A stretch of 64,000 nucleotides of DNA from Carpediemonas membranifera. Its lineage: Eukaryota; Fornicata. Shown here one piece after another: positions 11,968-20,855 of this stretch; position 1 is the first letter of the stretch, and every line of letters starts with the position of its first letter. Where the stretch lies: NCBI GenBank assembly GCA_019828565.1, contig JAHDYR010000041.1, positions 1 to 64,000 of the forward strand, written 5' to 3'. The notes below the pieces were generated by a model. The model worked only from the letters and a program-made list of their open reading frames with translations. It was not told the origin of the DNA and ran no database searches. A program made the position numbers and the translations under genes.

Positions 11968-13257
11968 CTCAGACTTCTGCGCACGAATCTGCTTGAAGTC
12001 TGAATACCGCGAGATCGCGCGAGGTGCGCGATCTAGCTTATGCTGAGAACGTTTCGACTTCTTAAAGTCGGAAACCTTATAGGACAAAGAAAACTTGTCC
12101 GGGCGGAAAGCCTCATACTCATCCAAACGACGATAACGAAGGTAGTCCTTCAATATCGCCTTCGTGTTAGGATTGCGCATACTAGATATCACGCGATCAT
12201 ACATACGACGTGAGTACGGAGAAAGGGAATCGCGGAACTGCAAGCGTTTCGCAGTAGGGTTGCGGAAAGAGGATGCCCACTTAACGAGATCCTGGTTCTC
12301 GACAGCATCAAACTCAGCCCAAAAGGGCTGCAGACGTCTAGACGTACTGCGAAAATCGGGATGATAAGTTCGAATGAGCTTCGACCACTGCGGAGCATCG
12401 GACGAATACTGCAGATGCTTCATCGCATAAGGATAAAGCGACTTAGGATTGTGATAACGCGCATTACGAAGAGGCGCTGCTGGGGGCACATAAACGCCGG
12501 CGAGGCGATCAAACGCCTCGTCGCGCTTCTCCGGGACAGACGACCGAGCCTTACGAACAAGAGGAGCAGTAGGTCTCCGCTTACGAGGAGGAGCGCTCTG
12601 TCGAGCAGGAGGAGCAGCGTCCTCTTCCGGACGCTGCTCAATGGGACCAAGGGCAGGCTCGGGAACAGAACGGTGATCGGGAGCATTCATGATTGGAACC
12701 GAGAGATAGACATGCCCCAAAATAGGGTCACGGTAGGAACGCAGCACCTTGCCTGCGTCCTGGTGAACCGTAAAAAAGGCATTACGATGCTTACCAAGAG
12801 TACGCACAATACCTGGCATATCGTCCAAAACTGACATAACATGAAGAGTGTTATGCCCAGGCTGATACGGCTTCGGCTGCTGGCTGTCAGGAACAGAACT
12901 GACAACGTCGCGCAAATAAATTGCGGACTTCAGCCAGCCTTCCTTCAGCGCAGAATCCTTAGTAGGAACCTCGCGAAACCACTTGCCAAAAGCAAGCTTC
13001 GTCGCAGGATCTCCAGACTTGAAGGCAAGATCATGAACCGCAGAAAGAGTATTCATGCGAACTTCGCCCGACTTAATGTAGCGAAGCAAATCACCGACGG
13101 CCGCATAATCATGCGAGCCAGGTCCAATAGAATCGCCGTACGGAGCAAGCCCGCCGGCTGACTTCTTATTGGAAAGATAATCGATTACGTCACCACGTAA
13201 ATCGGAGTCACTGACATACGAACGCACAAAAGCATCCCAATCAACGTCAGATGACAT
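11968..13257 (-). pseudogene. PLA2-like viral protein, array copy 0, 3'-truncated
   Basis: This is the leftmost piece of the array. It matches 18385-19675 almost exactly, including the start codon and the N-terminal GPGS and HD motifs, but the basic C-terminal tail is missing because viral DNA stops at 11968. The open frame runs on to 11851 through the flanking gene fragment. Capsid genes are absent on this side, so this copy is a remnant. Confidence 0.85.
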
Positions 13258-13369
13258 CGCGCAGCAAAAAACAACAAATAAGCGCCAGGTGCACTACAGC
13301 GCACCCTGACGCTCTCCTCTACCGAGAGGAATTGACCAAAAAACAGACCTATAAATGCCGGGGACAGTG

Positions 13370-13469
13370 GCCAATTCCCGCTAGTAATATTAAGGGCGCA
13401 TTTCAGCACACGACAGTTTAAGGTAAACTTAAACTGCGCGCGCTTCGCGCCCTTCTAGCGGGAATTGGC
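13370..13469. other. Viral replication origin, unit 1
   Basis: A 15-bp inverted repeat (13370-13384, GCCAATTCCCGCTAG, and 13455-13469) encloses TAATATT at 13385-13391, directly followed by an inner 8-bp stem (AAGGGCGC 13392-13399 with GCGCCCTT 13447-13454). A further 8-bp stem (AGTTTAAG/CTTAAACT) lies inside. TAATATTAA resembles the CRESS nick site (consensus NANTATTAC). It sits between the divergent Rep and PLA2-like genes, the usual origin position. Confidence 0.8.
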
Positions 13470-13477
13470 TACTCATT

Positions 13478-13519
13478 TCTGAATCATTCAAAATGAGATG
13501 GATTGCAAATCCTGGATCG
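13478..13519 (+). promoter_or_regulatory. Leader motif before rep, unit 1
   Basis: Contains the palindrome TGAATCATTCA followed by AAATGAGATGGATTGCAAATC. Variants stand before all three rightward genes in every unit, so a shared transcription start or promoter element is likely. Confidence 0.55.
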
Positions 13520-13548
13520 AGATTTGCGCAGTTTTGGGTGGGTCAGAA

Positions 13549-14403
13549 ATGCAAGCGAAGACGTGGTTTCTAACATACCCACGTTGGAACGCGGATAGTC
13601 CTACAGAGTTCCATGAAATCATGCAAGGCATCACTCTATTACTTGACAAAGAATTTAACAGAGAATACGTCGCTTACGTCATCGCTCGAGAGAAACACCA
13701 CGACCCCGAAGACTCCGACGAATCGTGTAACTTGCACTATCACATCTTCCTGAAACTTAACAACAAATTAAGATGGAACGCAAAGACATCACCTCATGCA
13801 TGGGATCTATGGGGCAATCACCCAAACGTGCAAACGTGTAGATCGCCCGACGCAGTCGTGAAATACTGCCAGAAGGAGGGGGATTACGAAGCCGACGGGG
13901 TTAACCTAGAGAGCCGAGCCAAGAAGCGAAAGGCATATAATCTCGAGATGTTCACCAGAGACCCGCTGGATCTGGTGAAAGAGGGCCTAGTTAACCCAGC
14001 ACAATACCTTAACTGTGTTAAGGCGCAGGCTCACTACAAACTACACGCAGAGCCCCAGACTCACGCAGAAGGCACCAGAGGCATCTGGATCTGGGGCGAA
14101 CCAGGAGTTGGAAAGTCGCACGCCGCAAGACACGAATACGGCGAAAGCATCTTCGTTAAGGCTCAGAATAAGTGGTGGGACGGCTACAAGGGCGAAACGG
14201 TAATCATTCTGGATGACCTAGACACACCTGTGCTGAACCACTACCTCAAAATCTGGGCAGACAGATGGGCTTGCTCCGGTGAGGTGAAAGGCTCAACTGT
14301 GCCACTCAGGCACGAGACGTTCATCGTCACGTCAAACTATCCAATTGAGCACTTCACAGACGGGGACAATGCAATGAGAGAGGCGCTGACGAGGGAGGTT
14401 TAA
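13549..14403 (+). pseudogene. rep: CRESS Rep, unit 1, frameshifted at the 3' end
   Basis: The product is the viral initiator: an HUH endonuclease nicks and joins the origin for rolling-circle replication, and a superfamily-3 helicase unwinds. It matches the intact unit-2 Rep residue for residue over most of its length and keeps every motif up to SNYPIE. An extra G in the stretch GACGAGGGAGG shifts the frame, so the protein ends with ALTREV and loses the arginine-rich ALTRRFKV end and about a dozen residues. The ATG at 13549 (after GGGTCAGAA) is preferred over 13498 because Rep families start immediately before the K-x-W-F-L-T-Y motif. Confidence 0.85.
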
Positions 14404-14941
14404 GGTGAGACACCTACAGAAGATGAAAGAGAGAATGTAAAGACTAACGAACAATTTAAGCAATCGAAGATTGGCCTGATATTGGCTAGAGCAGAAGGTA
14501 TAATAGCCGAGGGGGTTGACGCGTATAGCGCAACAATAAGGGAAAAGCGTGGGTTCAAGTGAGAAAAAAGAACACCACGTGCTATCAAAAAAAGACTTGG
14601 GTTCGAGCCCAAGACAGATAGGAGAAATGCCACCCGGCTTCGCCGGGCGGACTTTGGGAAATCCGTATAGTAAATCATATCTAGATAAATCTAGTAGATT
14701 TCCTGGATACGGTGGTCAGCTAGATTTAAGAAAAATCTTGACCAAAGTGATTTGATATAATAAAAATGAGACGATTCGCAATCTCGACACCGTCGACACC
14801 GCGATCTCGCAAAACCCGCCGGGCCATAAGAACCACGAAATGGTTTGTTGACTGATATGCCCCGTCGAGGGCTGGGGTGTATCAAAACGATGTTTATATA
14901 GGATCAACACGCTCACGTTCAGTTCTCTCCGTCAAACTCCG
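14404..14941 (+). other. Viral intergenic region with conserved hairpins, unit 1
   Basis: No long frame. It holds CTTGGG-TTCGAG-CCCAAG (14596-14613, tRNA T-arm-like), a CCCGGC/GCCGGG hairpin shortly after, and a leader motif near 14749-14789. The same elements recur in units 2 and 3. Confidence 0.6.
14749..14789 (+). promoter_or_regulatory. Leader motif before the acidic gene, unit 1
   Basis: TTTGATATAATAAAAATGAG followed by ACGATTCGCAATC, a variant of the element before rep. It lies about 190 nt before the acidic frame. Confidence 0.5.
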
Positions 14942-15463
14942 ATGTTCGTTTCACTTAGCGTTTTCACCCAGTTCAGCACCCAGCAGCTTAGGGTCGAGGA
15001 CCTTCCGACCCTGGAACCTCACCAGGACACGCCTGAGGGTCAGCGCCTCCTCTCCGACGACTCCCTCTTCAGCACGCCGCCTGAAGCCAGCATGTACGAT
15101 CTATGGAGCGCTCCGCAAACTCCTGACCTCTCCCGCTGCCGGCAGAAGCTGAATTTTCAGGATTACCTGAAGACGACTGAAAGCGAAGAGGAAGACGATG
15201 ACTTGTTCATCGAGCATGAGCCGGCAGGGGACGACTGCGACATGGAATGGAATCCGGGGTACACCAGCGACGAAGTCTGGGAGCGCTACGTCGCAACATG
15301 TGAGCGCGTAGGTACGATCTGGCCTAGAGTAGAGGTCATATCCCGTTGGAAGGAGGAGGAGCCAGAGGGAGAGGATGAGCTTCAGCGCTTCATCTGGAGC
15401 TGGTTCACGGATGACCAGCTCCAGAACGTGCCCTCGTGGCTGAGAGAGCACGAGTTCGAATAA
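14942..15463 (+). CDS. Acidic viral protein, unit 1, 173 aa
   Basis: This is an acidic protein of unknown function with two conserved parts. The first contains SDDSLFSTPPEAS followed by PQTPDLSR, which looks like a short-linear-motif or activation-type segment. The second contains TSDEVWERY and a Trp-rich end (FIWSWFTDD...WLREHEFE). It has no membrane segment. The assigned ATG lies within a 28-nt GT...AG stretch that aligns with similar stretches in the unit-3 and duplicated copies, so the true N-terminus may come from splicing. It is conserved in otherwise diverged viral fragments in this window, which argues for a real function, possibly regulatory. Confidence 0.7.
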   Translation: MFVSLSVFTQFSTQQLRVEDLPTLEPHQDTPEGQRLLSDDSLFSTPPEASMYDLWSAPQTPDLSRCRQKLNFQDYLKTTESEEEDDDLFIEHEPAGDDCDMEWNPGYTSDEVWERYVATCERVGTIWPRVEVISRWKEEEPEGEDELQRFIWSWFTDDQLQNVPSWLREHEFE

Positions 15464-15488
15464 AGACTGATAATGTTTATGTTGTTTC

Positions 15489-15523
15489 GGGCCTCCGACT
15501 GCCCAGTAAAACTGGGACGGCCC
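15489..15523 (+). terminator. Hairpin after the acidic gene, unit 1
   Basis: CCCAGT-AAA-ACTGGG nested within GGGCC...GGCCC, followed by T-rich sequence. Repeated at 21905 and 27368. It could help end or process the transcript; this role is inferred from position. Confidence 0.45.
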
Positions 15524-15711
15524 TTTATATCTTCAGCTTTTCATTGCATTCCCGGCGTTCGCTACGTACCTCCGCTCAGGCTTTCGCCGGCTATCTTACG
15601 CGCTATCGCGCGCGCTGCTGCGCGAGCTATGTAAATGGGGCCCCTCCCCCATTTATGGGGTTTCCGAATTAACGTAAAGAGTCGTGTTCACATTTAAGTG
15701 CAGATCAAAAT

Positions 15712-15751
15712 TTGAATTAATCAAAATGAGATGGATCGCAAATCCCGGATC
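15712..15751 (+). promoter_or_regulatory. Leader motif before the 202-aa gene, unit 1
   Basis: TTGAATTAATCAAAATGAG followed by ATGGATCGCAAATCCCGGATC. It is nearly identical to the element before rep, and in both cases the gene starts after AGTCAGAA or GGTCAGAA. Confidence 0.55.
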
Positions 15752-15809
15752 ACTTTTTTGATCTCGACACACGACGACACCACAAAACGCAGTTTTACCC
15801 GAGTCAGAA

Positions 15810-16418
15810 ATGAACGAGAGAGCAAAAGACGAACAAAACCTCGTAGAGCAACTGGAAACAGCTGCCAAATGGTTCCCAACGATGTATATTCCGCATTTCC
15901 AACGCGAAATCGAAAAAGCACTACACAATAGCGCACAACCCGTTTATCCGCTAGAAACTGCGAACAAAACGAGCCTCAAGAACTGGTACTTCTCATGGAT
16001 GACACAAGAAGACAGACCGACAAACGTTTTCGCTAAGCAACTCGCTAACAAACTAAGAGAAGGAACTATCACAGTTCGCGCAACAGCGCTGACCGATGGT
16101 GGGCCATGGACGACAATCTACCACTGCGAAATACACTCTGCAAGCCGCATCTCGGGTAAAATGCTCGCAACAACAGTAACAGAGGTCGCGAGAGATAACG
16201 GCGTCATAACATCAGTGACGATGGCATACAAGCAGCCGCAATTCCGCGACTACCGCATCACTGAAGGATATGCCCACGAACCAAACGACAAATCAATTCT
16301 AATGACAGTCGAAGGCACGAGGGCCATATACTCAGAAAAAGCAGTCGTCGAAGAAGAAGAAGACACAAGACAACTAGAGGTGACACAAGAAGGTCATGGA
16401 TTTAATTTGCATAAATAA
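15810..16418 (+). CDS. Viral protein of unknown function, unit 1, 202 aa
   Basis: The gene begins at ATGAACGAG after the conserved GAGTCAGAA and ends 17 bp inside the oppositely oriented 330-aa gene. The protein has a charged N-terminus, a central part with mixed beta-type composition (TITVRATAL, TIYHCEIHSAS) and an acidic tail with a VVEEEEDT run. It has no Cys pairs, signal or membrane segment. Compared with unit 2 the first 150 residues differ at many sites while the last 40 are identical, which suggests recombination between two virus strains or uneven constraint. No family recognised. Confidence 0.65.
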   Translation: MNERAKDEQNLVEQLETAAKWFPTMYIPHFQREIEKALHNSAQPVYPLETANKTSLKNWYFSWMTQEDRPTNVFAKQLANKLREGTITVRATALTDGGPWTTIYHCEIHSASRISGKMLATTVTEVARDNGVITSVTMAYKQPQFRDYRITEGYAHEPNDKSILMTVEGTRAIYSEKAVVEEEEDTRQLEVTQEGHGFNLHK

Positions 16419-17394
16419 TGGTAATACCAATACCAGGGGTTTGGACAGTATCGCCGTCTGGGACGACCATAGGCAGAAACGCCTTGTAACGATCAACAGA
16501 AAAAGGATCTGTTGTCTTCTCAATCAAATGCAGGTTGCCCGCATTGGGAGTGCCAACTACCTTCCATTCAAGATCATATGGGGCAACAAACAAGCACTCG
16601 GGGCTAATCCCGGGAGAAAGAGAATGCTGCCTCTCCAAGGGCATCAACATAGGATCCCACGACGGAGTACCAGGAGGAAGAGAGCTACCCTCCGTATCCA
16701 ACTGAACGCGGAGGTCAGACGGAATAAAATAGGTATCAACAAACAGCACACAGGGAGATGACTTAGAAGTCAACTCTTGACCTGGGAGCCTATAACGCTG
16801 AAGCTGAATCAAGTTCACGCCAGACTCATAGTTGATAGCAACCGAGAGAGACGACGACCCATCGTCATGAGTAACAACACGAGAAACACACGGATGACGA
16901 TCAATCAAATGCAACTGAGTTGCCTTTCTACCTACAGGGAAATCGTTCGAATCGCCACCATAGATAGTCAGAAATGGGGGGTCGGGAACAAACGCTGGAC
17001 GCGGCTGGAAGGTGGACCCAGTCCACCCACCATCACCATCAACGACGCGAATGCCAGCGAGAGAAGAAGATTCTTCCAGAGCAGAAACAATTTCCTGCTC
17101 GACTGCGCCCGGCTCAAGAAAAGCCGAGCCAGAAGCAGTCTCCATCAAACCAACATTCATAAAGCCGTTAACGACGAACACTCCAAAACAAAAGCCTTGA
17201 TCACACTGCTCATCCGGCGTAATCGGATCGCCGGAAGCATTACACATACGAGCATAACCAGAGCAGGAAGTAAGCGTCTTCACCTTCTGACCATAACTAT
17301 GCATATCATCGTAACGAACACCAACAGTAGCATGCTCGCCAAATCGCAAAACATGCTCATTGTAAGCCGACAACGCGTTCGACGGATAACTCAT
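16402..17394 (-). CDS. Third leftward viral protein, unit 1, 330 aa
   Basis: Last gene of the leftward block, 18 bp beyond the capsid stop. It begins MSYPSNALSAYNEHVLRFG and is rich in Gly, Ser, Val and Asp with many beta-prone segments, a composition common in virion proteins. It has no basic arm and no membrane segment. It is likely structural because it shares a transcription block with the capsid, but no domain is recognised. The C-terminus overlaps the 202-aa gene on the opposite strand. The unit-2 version lacks about 15 residues near the middle. Confidence 0.65.
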   Translation of the reverse strand: MSYPSNALSAYNEHVLRFGEHATVGVRYDDMHSYGQKVKTLTSCSGYARMCNASGDPITPDEQCDQGFCFGVFVVNGFMNVGLMETASGSAFLEPGAVEQEIVSALEESSSLAGIRVVDGDGGWTGSTFQPRPAFVPDPPFLTIYGGDSNDFPVGRKATQLHLIDRHPCVSRVVTHDDGSSSLSVAINYESGVNLIQLQRYRLPGQELTSKSSPCVLFVDTYFIPSDLRVQLDTEGSSLPPGTPSWDPMLMPLERQHSLSPGISPECLFVAPYDLEWKVVGTPNAGNLHLIEKTTDPFSVDRYKAFLPMVVPDGDTVQTPGIGITIIYAN

Positions 17395-17412
17395 TAACAG
17401 AACAGATCAAGT

Positions 17413-18207
17413 TTATGTAGAAGGAGACAGATAAGACGCAATCGTCTTCTCTGCAGAAGGCATCGAAAACTCAACAGTATACTCGATCCAAAAACGACCG
17501 AGCAGATCGGGGGTAGAACGGGTAGCAGAGCTAGCATAGACAAACTGACCGTTATCAGTACCACGGTCAGGAGCATTCGTAAACTGAGGGTTAGTAGACT
17601 TGCTGGAGGAGCGAACCGGTACGGGCAACGACCAAGAAGACCAGCAAGGACCGGAGGCAGAACATTCGTTCTGCAACATACGAGTGGGATCAACAGGAAC
17701 GGGCTCCAGAGGATTGGGCTCCCACATAATAGTGATAGTGCCAGCGCCCTGAGGAGATTCCTCGGGCTGATAGACAAGGTGAGCAGATACGATCTTGTAA
17801 CGATCGAAGTTCTTGCTCAGCGCATCGAGGCGGTTAAACACATTTCCAACCGTAAAAGGGTGATGACCCATGCCGGACCTATAAATGCCGCCAGCCTGAG
17901 TAATGGCGGCATCCTGGATCTGATAACGACTATCGCGGTAAATCCGATAGTCCACAGCAGGGTGAACAGCCGGGTCTGTACGAGCAGTCACGGGAAACAG
18001 AACCTCGCGGAAGGTCATGCGGAGACGGCCGTTACTCCGGGGCGAGATGATCTTCGTCTTGCGATACACGGACCGACGAAAGGGAAAACGACGCGAAGTA
18101 GTAGCCCGCTTACGCGATGTACGGCGAGGACGACGAGTGAAACCACGACGGGTTCGGCGAGGCCGACGGCTAGACCGACGGCGATTTCTTCTAGCTCCAT
18201 ATGCCAT
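17413..18207 (-). CDS. Arg-rich capsid protein, unit 1, 264 aa
   Basis: The first 50 residues are dominated by Arg (RRNRRRSSRRPRRTRR), the usual genome-binding arm of small icosahedral capsids. The rest fits a single jelly-roll shell domain. Residues 134-170 (FDRYKIVSAHLVYQPEE, then GAGTITIMWEPNP) and 237-250 (GRFWIEYTVEFSMP) match the pattern of tombus/sobemo/noda-type RNA-virus shell domains, as seen in cruciviruses and bacilladnaviruses. The start was set at MAYG (18207) because the Arg-rich arm begins there; the frame extends upstream into the preceding gene. Confidence 0.75.
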   Translation of the reverse strand: MAYGARRNRRRSSRRPRRTRRGFTRRPRRTSRKRATTSRRFPFRRSVYRKTKIISPRSNGRLRMTFREVLFPVTARTDPAVHPAVDYRIYRDSRYQIQDAAITQAGGIYRSGMGHHPFTVGNVFNRLDALSKNFDRYKIVSAHLVYQPEESPQGAGTITIMWEPNPLEPVPVDPTRMLQNECSASGPCWSSWSLPVPVRSSSKSTNPQFTNAPDRGTDNGQFVYASSATRSTPDLLGRFWIEYTVEFSMPSAEKTIASYLSPST

Positions 18208-18214
18208 ATTTATG

Positions 18215-19675
18215 TCAATATTTACGCCAACGATAGACCCGCCGAGACTGGCGATATCCACGAGAATTATAATATCTACGATAACGAGGTCGCCACATAG
18301 GAGTGCGCCCAAAATTGCGTGGCTTATACCAACGGGCACCGCGATGGGTGAAAAACTTGGAATGCCAAGTAGGACGGAAGGGGCGACGCTCAGACTTCTG
18401 CGCGCGAGTCTGCTTGAAGTCTGAATACCGCGAGATCGCGCGAGGGGCGCGATCTAGCTGATGAGAGCGTTTCGACTTCTTAAAGTCGGAAACCTTGTAA
18501 GACAAAGAAAACTTGTCTGGGCGAAGAGCCTCATACTCATCCAACCGACGATAACGAAGATAATCCTTCAATATCGCCTTCTGGTTAGGATTACGCATAC
18601 TAGCTATCACCCGATCATACATATGACAGGAGTACGGACTAAGGGAATCGCGAAACTGCAAACGTTTCGCAGTCGGGTTACGGAAAGACGATGCCCACTT
18701 AACGAGATCCTGGTTCTCGACAGCATCAAACTCAGCCCAAAAGGGCTGCAGACGTCTAGACGTACTGCGAAAATCGGGATGATAAGTTCGAATGAGCTTC
18801 GACCACTGCGGAGCATCGGACGAATACTGCAGATGCTTCATCGCATAAGGATAAAGCGACTTAGGATTGTGATAACGCGCATTACGAACAGGCGCTGCTG
18901 GGGGCACATAAACGCCGGCGAGGCGATCAAACGCCTCGTCGCGCTTCTCCGGGACAGACGACCGAGCCTTACGAACAAGAGGAGCAGTAGGTCTCCGCTT
19001 ACGAGGAGGAGCGCTCTGTCGAGCAGGAGGAGCAGCGTCCTCTTCCGGACGCTGCTCAATGGGACCAAGGGCAGGCTCGGGAACAGAACGGTGATCGGGA
19101 GCATTCATGATTGGAACCGAGAGATAGACATGCCCCAAAATAGGGTCACGGTAGGAACGCAGCACCTTGCCTGCGTCCTGGTGAACCGTAAAAAAGGCAT
19201 TACGATGCTTACCAAGAGTACGCACAATACCTGGCATATCGTCCAAAACTGACATAACATGAAGAGTGTTATGCCCAGGCTGATACGGCTTCGGCTGCTG
19301 GCTGTCAGGAACAGAACTGACAACGTCGCGCAAATAAATTGCGGACTTCAGCCAGCCTTCCTTCAGCGCAGAATCCTTAGTAGGAACCTCGCGAAACCAC
19401 TTGCCAAAAGCAAGCTTCGTCGCAGGATCTCCAGACTTGAAGGCAAGATCATGAACCGCAGAAAGAGTATTCATGCGAACTTCGCCCGACTTAATGTAGC
19501 GAAGCAAATCACCGACGGCCGCATAATCATGCGAGCCAGGTCCAATAGAATCGCCGTACGGAGCAAGCCCGCCGGCTGACTTCTTATTGGAAAGATAATC
19601 GATTACGTCACCACGTAAATCGGAGTCACTGACATACGAACGCACAAAAGCATCCCAATCAACGTCAGATGACAT
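18215..19675 (-). CDS. Viral protein with possible PLA2-like domain, 486 aa
   Basis: First gene of the leftward block, starting about 110 nt from the origin. Residues 38-120 resemble the phospholipase A2 domain of parvovirus minor capsid proteins: GPGS (45-48) at the place of the calcium loop and AVHDLAF (73-79) at the place of the catalytic His-Asp helix, though the spacing between them is longer than usual. A Pro-rich linker follows (around 200-240), then a second globular part, and a tail rich in Arg, Tyr and Trp (about 425-486) that could bind nucleic acid. By analogy the domain could breach a membrane during entry. This is inferred; an unrelated fold is possible. Confidence 0.6.
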   Translation of the reverse strand: MSSDVDWDAFVRSYVSDSDLRGDVIDYLSNKKSAGGLAPYGDSIGPGSHDYAAVGDLLRYIKSGEVRMNTLSAVHDLAFKSGDPATKLAFGKWFREVPTKDSALKEGWLKSAIYLRDVVSSVPDSQQPKPYQPGHNTLHVMSVLDDMPGIVRTLGKHRNAFFTVHQDAGKVLRSYRDPILGHVYLSVPIMNAPDHRSVPEPALGPIEQRPEEDAAPPARQSAPPRKRRPTAPLVRKARSSVPEKRDEAFDRLAGVYVPPAAPVRNARYHNPKSLYPYAMKHLQYSSDAPQWSKLIRTYHPDFRSTSRRLQPFWAEFDAVENQDLVKWASSFRNPTAKRLQFRDSLSPYSCHMYDRVIASMRNPNQKAILKDYLRYRRLDEYEALRPDKFSLSYKVSDFKKSKRSHQLDRAPRAISRYSDFKQTRAQKSERRPFRPTWHSKFFTHRGARWYKPRNFGRTPMWRPRYRRYYNSRGYRQSRRVYRWRKY

Positions 19676-19786
19676 CGCGCAGCAAAAAACAACAAATAAG
19701 CGCCAGGTGCACTACAGCGCACCCTGACGCTCCTCTACCGAGAGGAATTGACCAAAAAACAGACCTATAAATGCCGGGGACGAGTG

Positions 19787-19886
19787 GCCAATTCCCGCTA
19801 GTAATATTAAGGGCGCATTTCAGCACACGACAGTTTAAGGTAAACTTAAACTGCGCGCGCTTCGCGCCCTTCTAGCGGGAATTGGC
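19787..19886. other. Viral replication origin, unit 2
   Basis: Same structure as the unit-1 origin: outer arms 19787-19801 and 19872-19886, TAATATTAA directly after the left arm, and nested inner stems. The distance to the first origin is about 6.42 kb, the length of one genome. Confidence 0.8.
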
Positions 19887-19894
19887 TACTCATT

Positions 19895-19935
19895 TTGAAT
19901 CATTCAAAATGAGATGGATTGCAAATCCTGGATCG
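19895..19935 (+). promoter_or_regulatory. Leader motif before rep, unit 2
   Basis: TTGAATCATTCAAAATGAG with GATGGATTGCAAATCC, as in units 1 and 3. Confidence 0.55.
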
Positions 19936-19964
19936 AGATTTGCGCAGTTTTGGGTGGGTCAGAA

Positions 19965-20855
19965 ATGCAAGCGAAGACGTGGTTTCTAACATACCCGCGT
20001 TGGAACGCGGATAGTCCTACAGAGTTCAATGAAATCATGCAAGGCATCACTCTCTTACTTGACAAAGAATTTAACAGAGAATACGTCGCTTACGTCATCG
20101 CTCGAGAGAAACACCACGACCCCGAAGACTCCGACGAATCGTGTAACTTGCACTATCACATCTTCCTGAAACTTAACAACAAATTAAGATGGAACGCAAA
20201 GACATCACCTCATGCATGGGATCTATGGGGCAATCACCCAAACGTGCAAACGTGTAGATCGCCCGACGCAGTCGTGAAATACTGCCAGAAGGAGGGGGAT
20301 TACGAAGCCGACGGGGTTAACCTAGAGAGCCGAGCCAAGAAGCGAAAGGCATATAATCTCGAGATGTTCACCAGAGACCCGCTGGATCTGGTGAAAGAGG
20401 GCCTAGTTAACCCAGCACAATACCTTAACTGTGTTAAGGCGCAGGCTCACTACAAACTACACGCAGAGCCCCAGACTCACGCAGAAGGCACCAGAGGCAT
20501 CTGGATCTGGGGCGAACCAGGAGTTGGAAAGTCGCACGCCGCAAGACACGAATACGGCGAAAGCATCTTCGTTAAGGCTCAGAATAAGTGGTGGGACGGC
20601 TACAAGGGCGAAACGGTAATCATTCTGGATGACCTAGACACACCTGTGCTGAACCACTACCTCAAAATCTGGGCAGACAGATGGGCTTGCTCCGGTGAGG
20701 TGAAAGGCTCAACTGTGCCACTCAGGCACGAGACGTTCATCGTCACGTCAAACTATCCAATTGAGCACTTCACAGACGGGGACAATGCAATGAGAGAGGC
20801 GCTGACGAGGAGGTTTAAGGTGAGACACCTACAGAAGATGAAAGAGAGAATGTAA
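19965..20855 (+). CDS. rep: CRESS replication initiator (Rep), unit 2, intact
   Basis: Intact Rep of 296 residues from the preferred ATG (an upstream in-frame ATG at 19914 would add 17). Motif I FLTYP (7-11), motif II HYH (63-65) and motif III YCQK (106-109) form the HUH endonuclease; Tyr106 should attack the origin. The superfamily-3 helicase has Walker A GEPGVGKS (183-190), Walker B ILDD (220-223), motif C SN (262-263) and a possible arginine finger RRF (282-284). It acts on the stem with TAATATTAA just upstream. Length and domain order are typical of eukaryotic CRESS viruses. Nothing in the frame is broken, so it could still be functional. Confidence 0.92.
   Translation: MQAKTWFLTYPRWNADSPTEFNEIMQGITLLLDKEFNREYVAYVIAREKHHDPEDSDESCNLHYHIFLKLNNKLRWNAKTSPHAWDLWGNHPNVQTCRSPDAVVKYCQKEGDYEADGVNLESRAKKRKAYNLEMFTRDPLDLVKEGLVNPAQYLNCVKAQAHYKLHAEPQTHAEGTRGIWIWGEPGVGKSHAARHEYGESIFVKAQNKWWDGYKGETVIILDDLDTPVLNHYLKIWADRWACSGEVKGSTVPLRHETFIVTSNYPIEHFTDGDNAMREALTRRFKVRHLQKMKERM

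Noticed and set aside
13498-13548. The upstream ATG as the Rep start
   Set aside because: The 17 extra residues have no Rep similarity, and the ATG at 13549 places motif I at its normal distance from the N-terminus.
15436-15672. A frame between the acidic and 202-aa genes
   Set aside because: It reads through hairpins and a GC-rich repeat and differs between units in frame.
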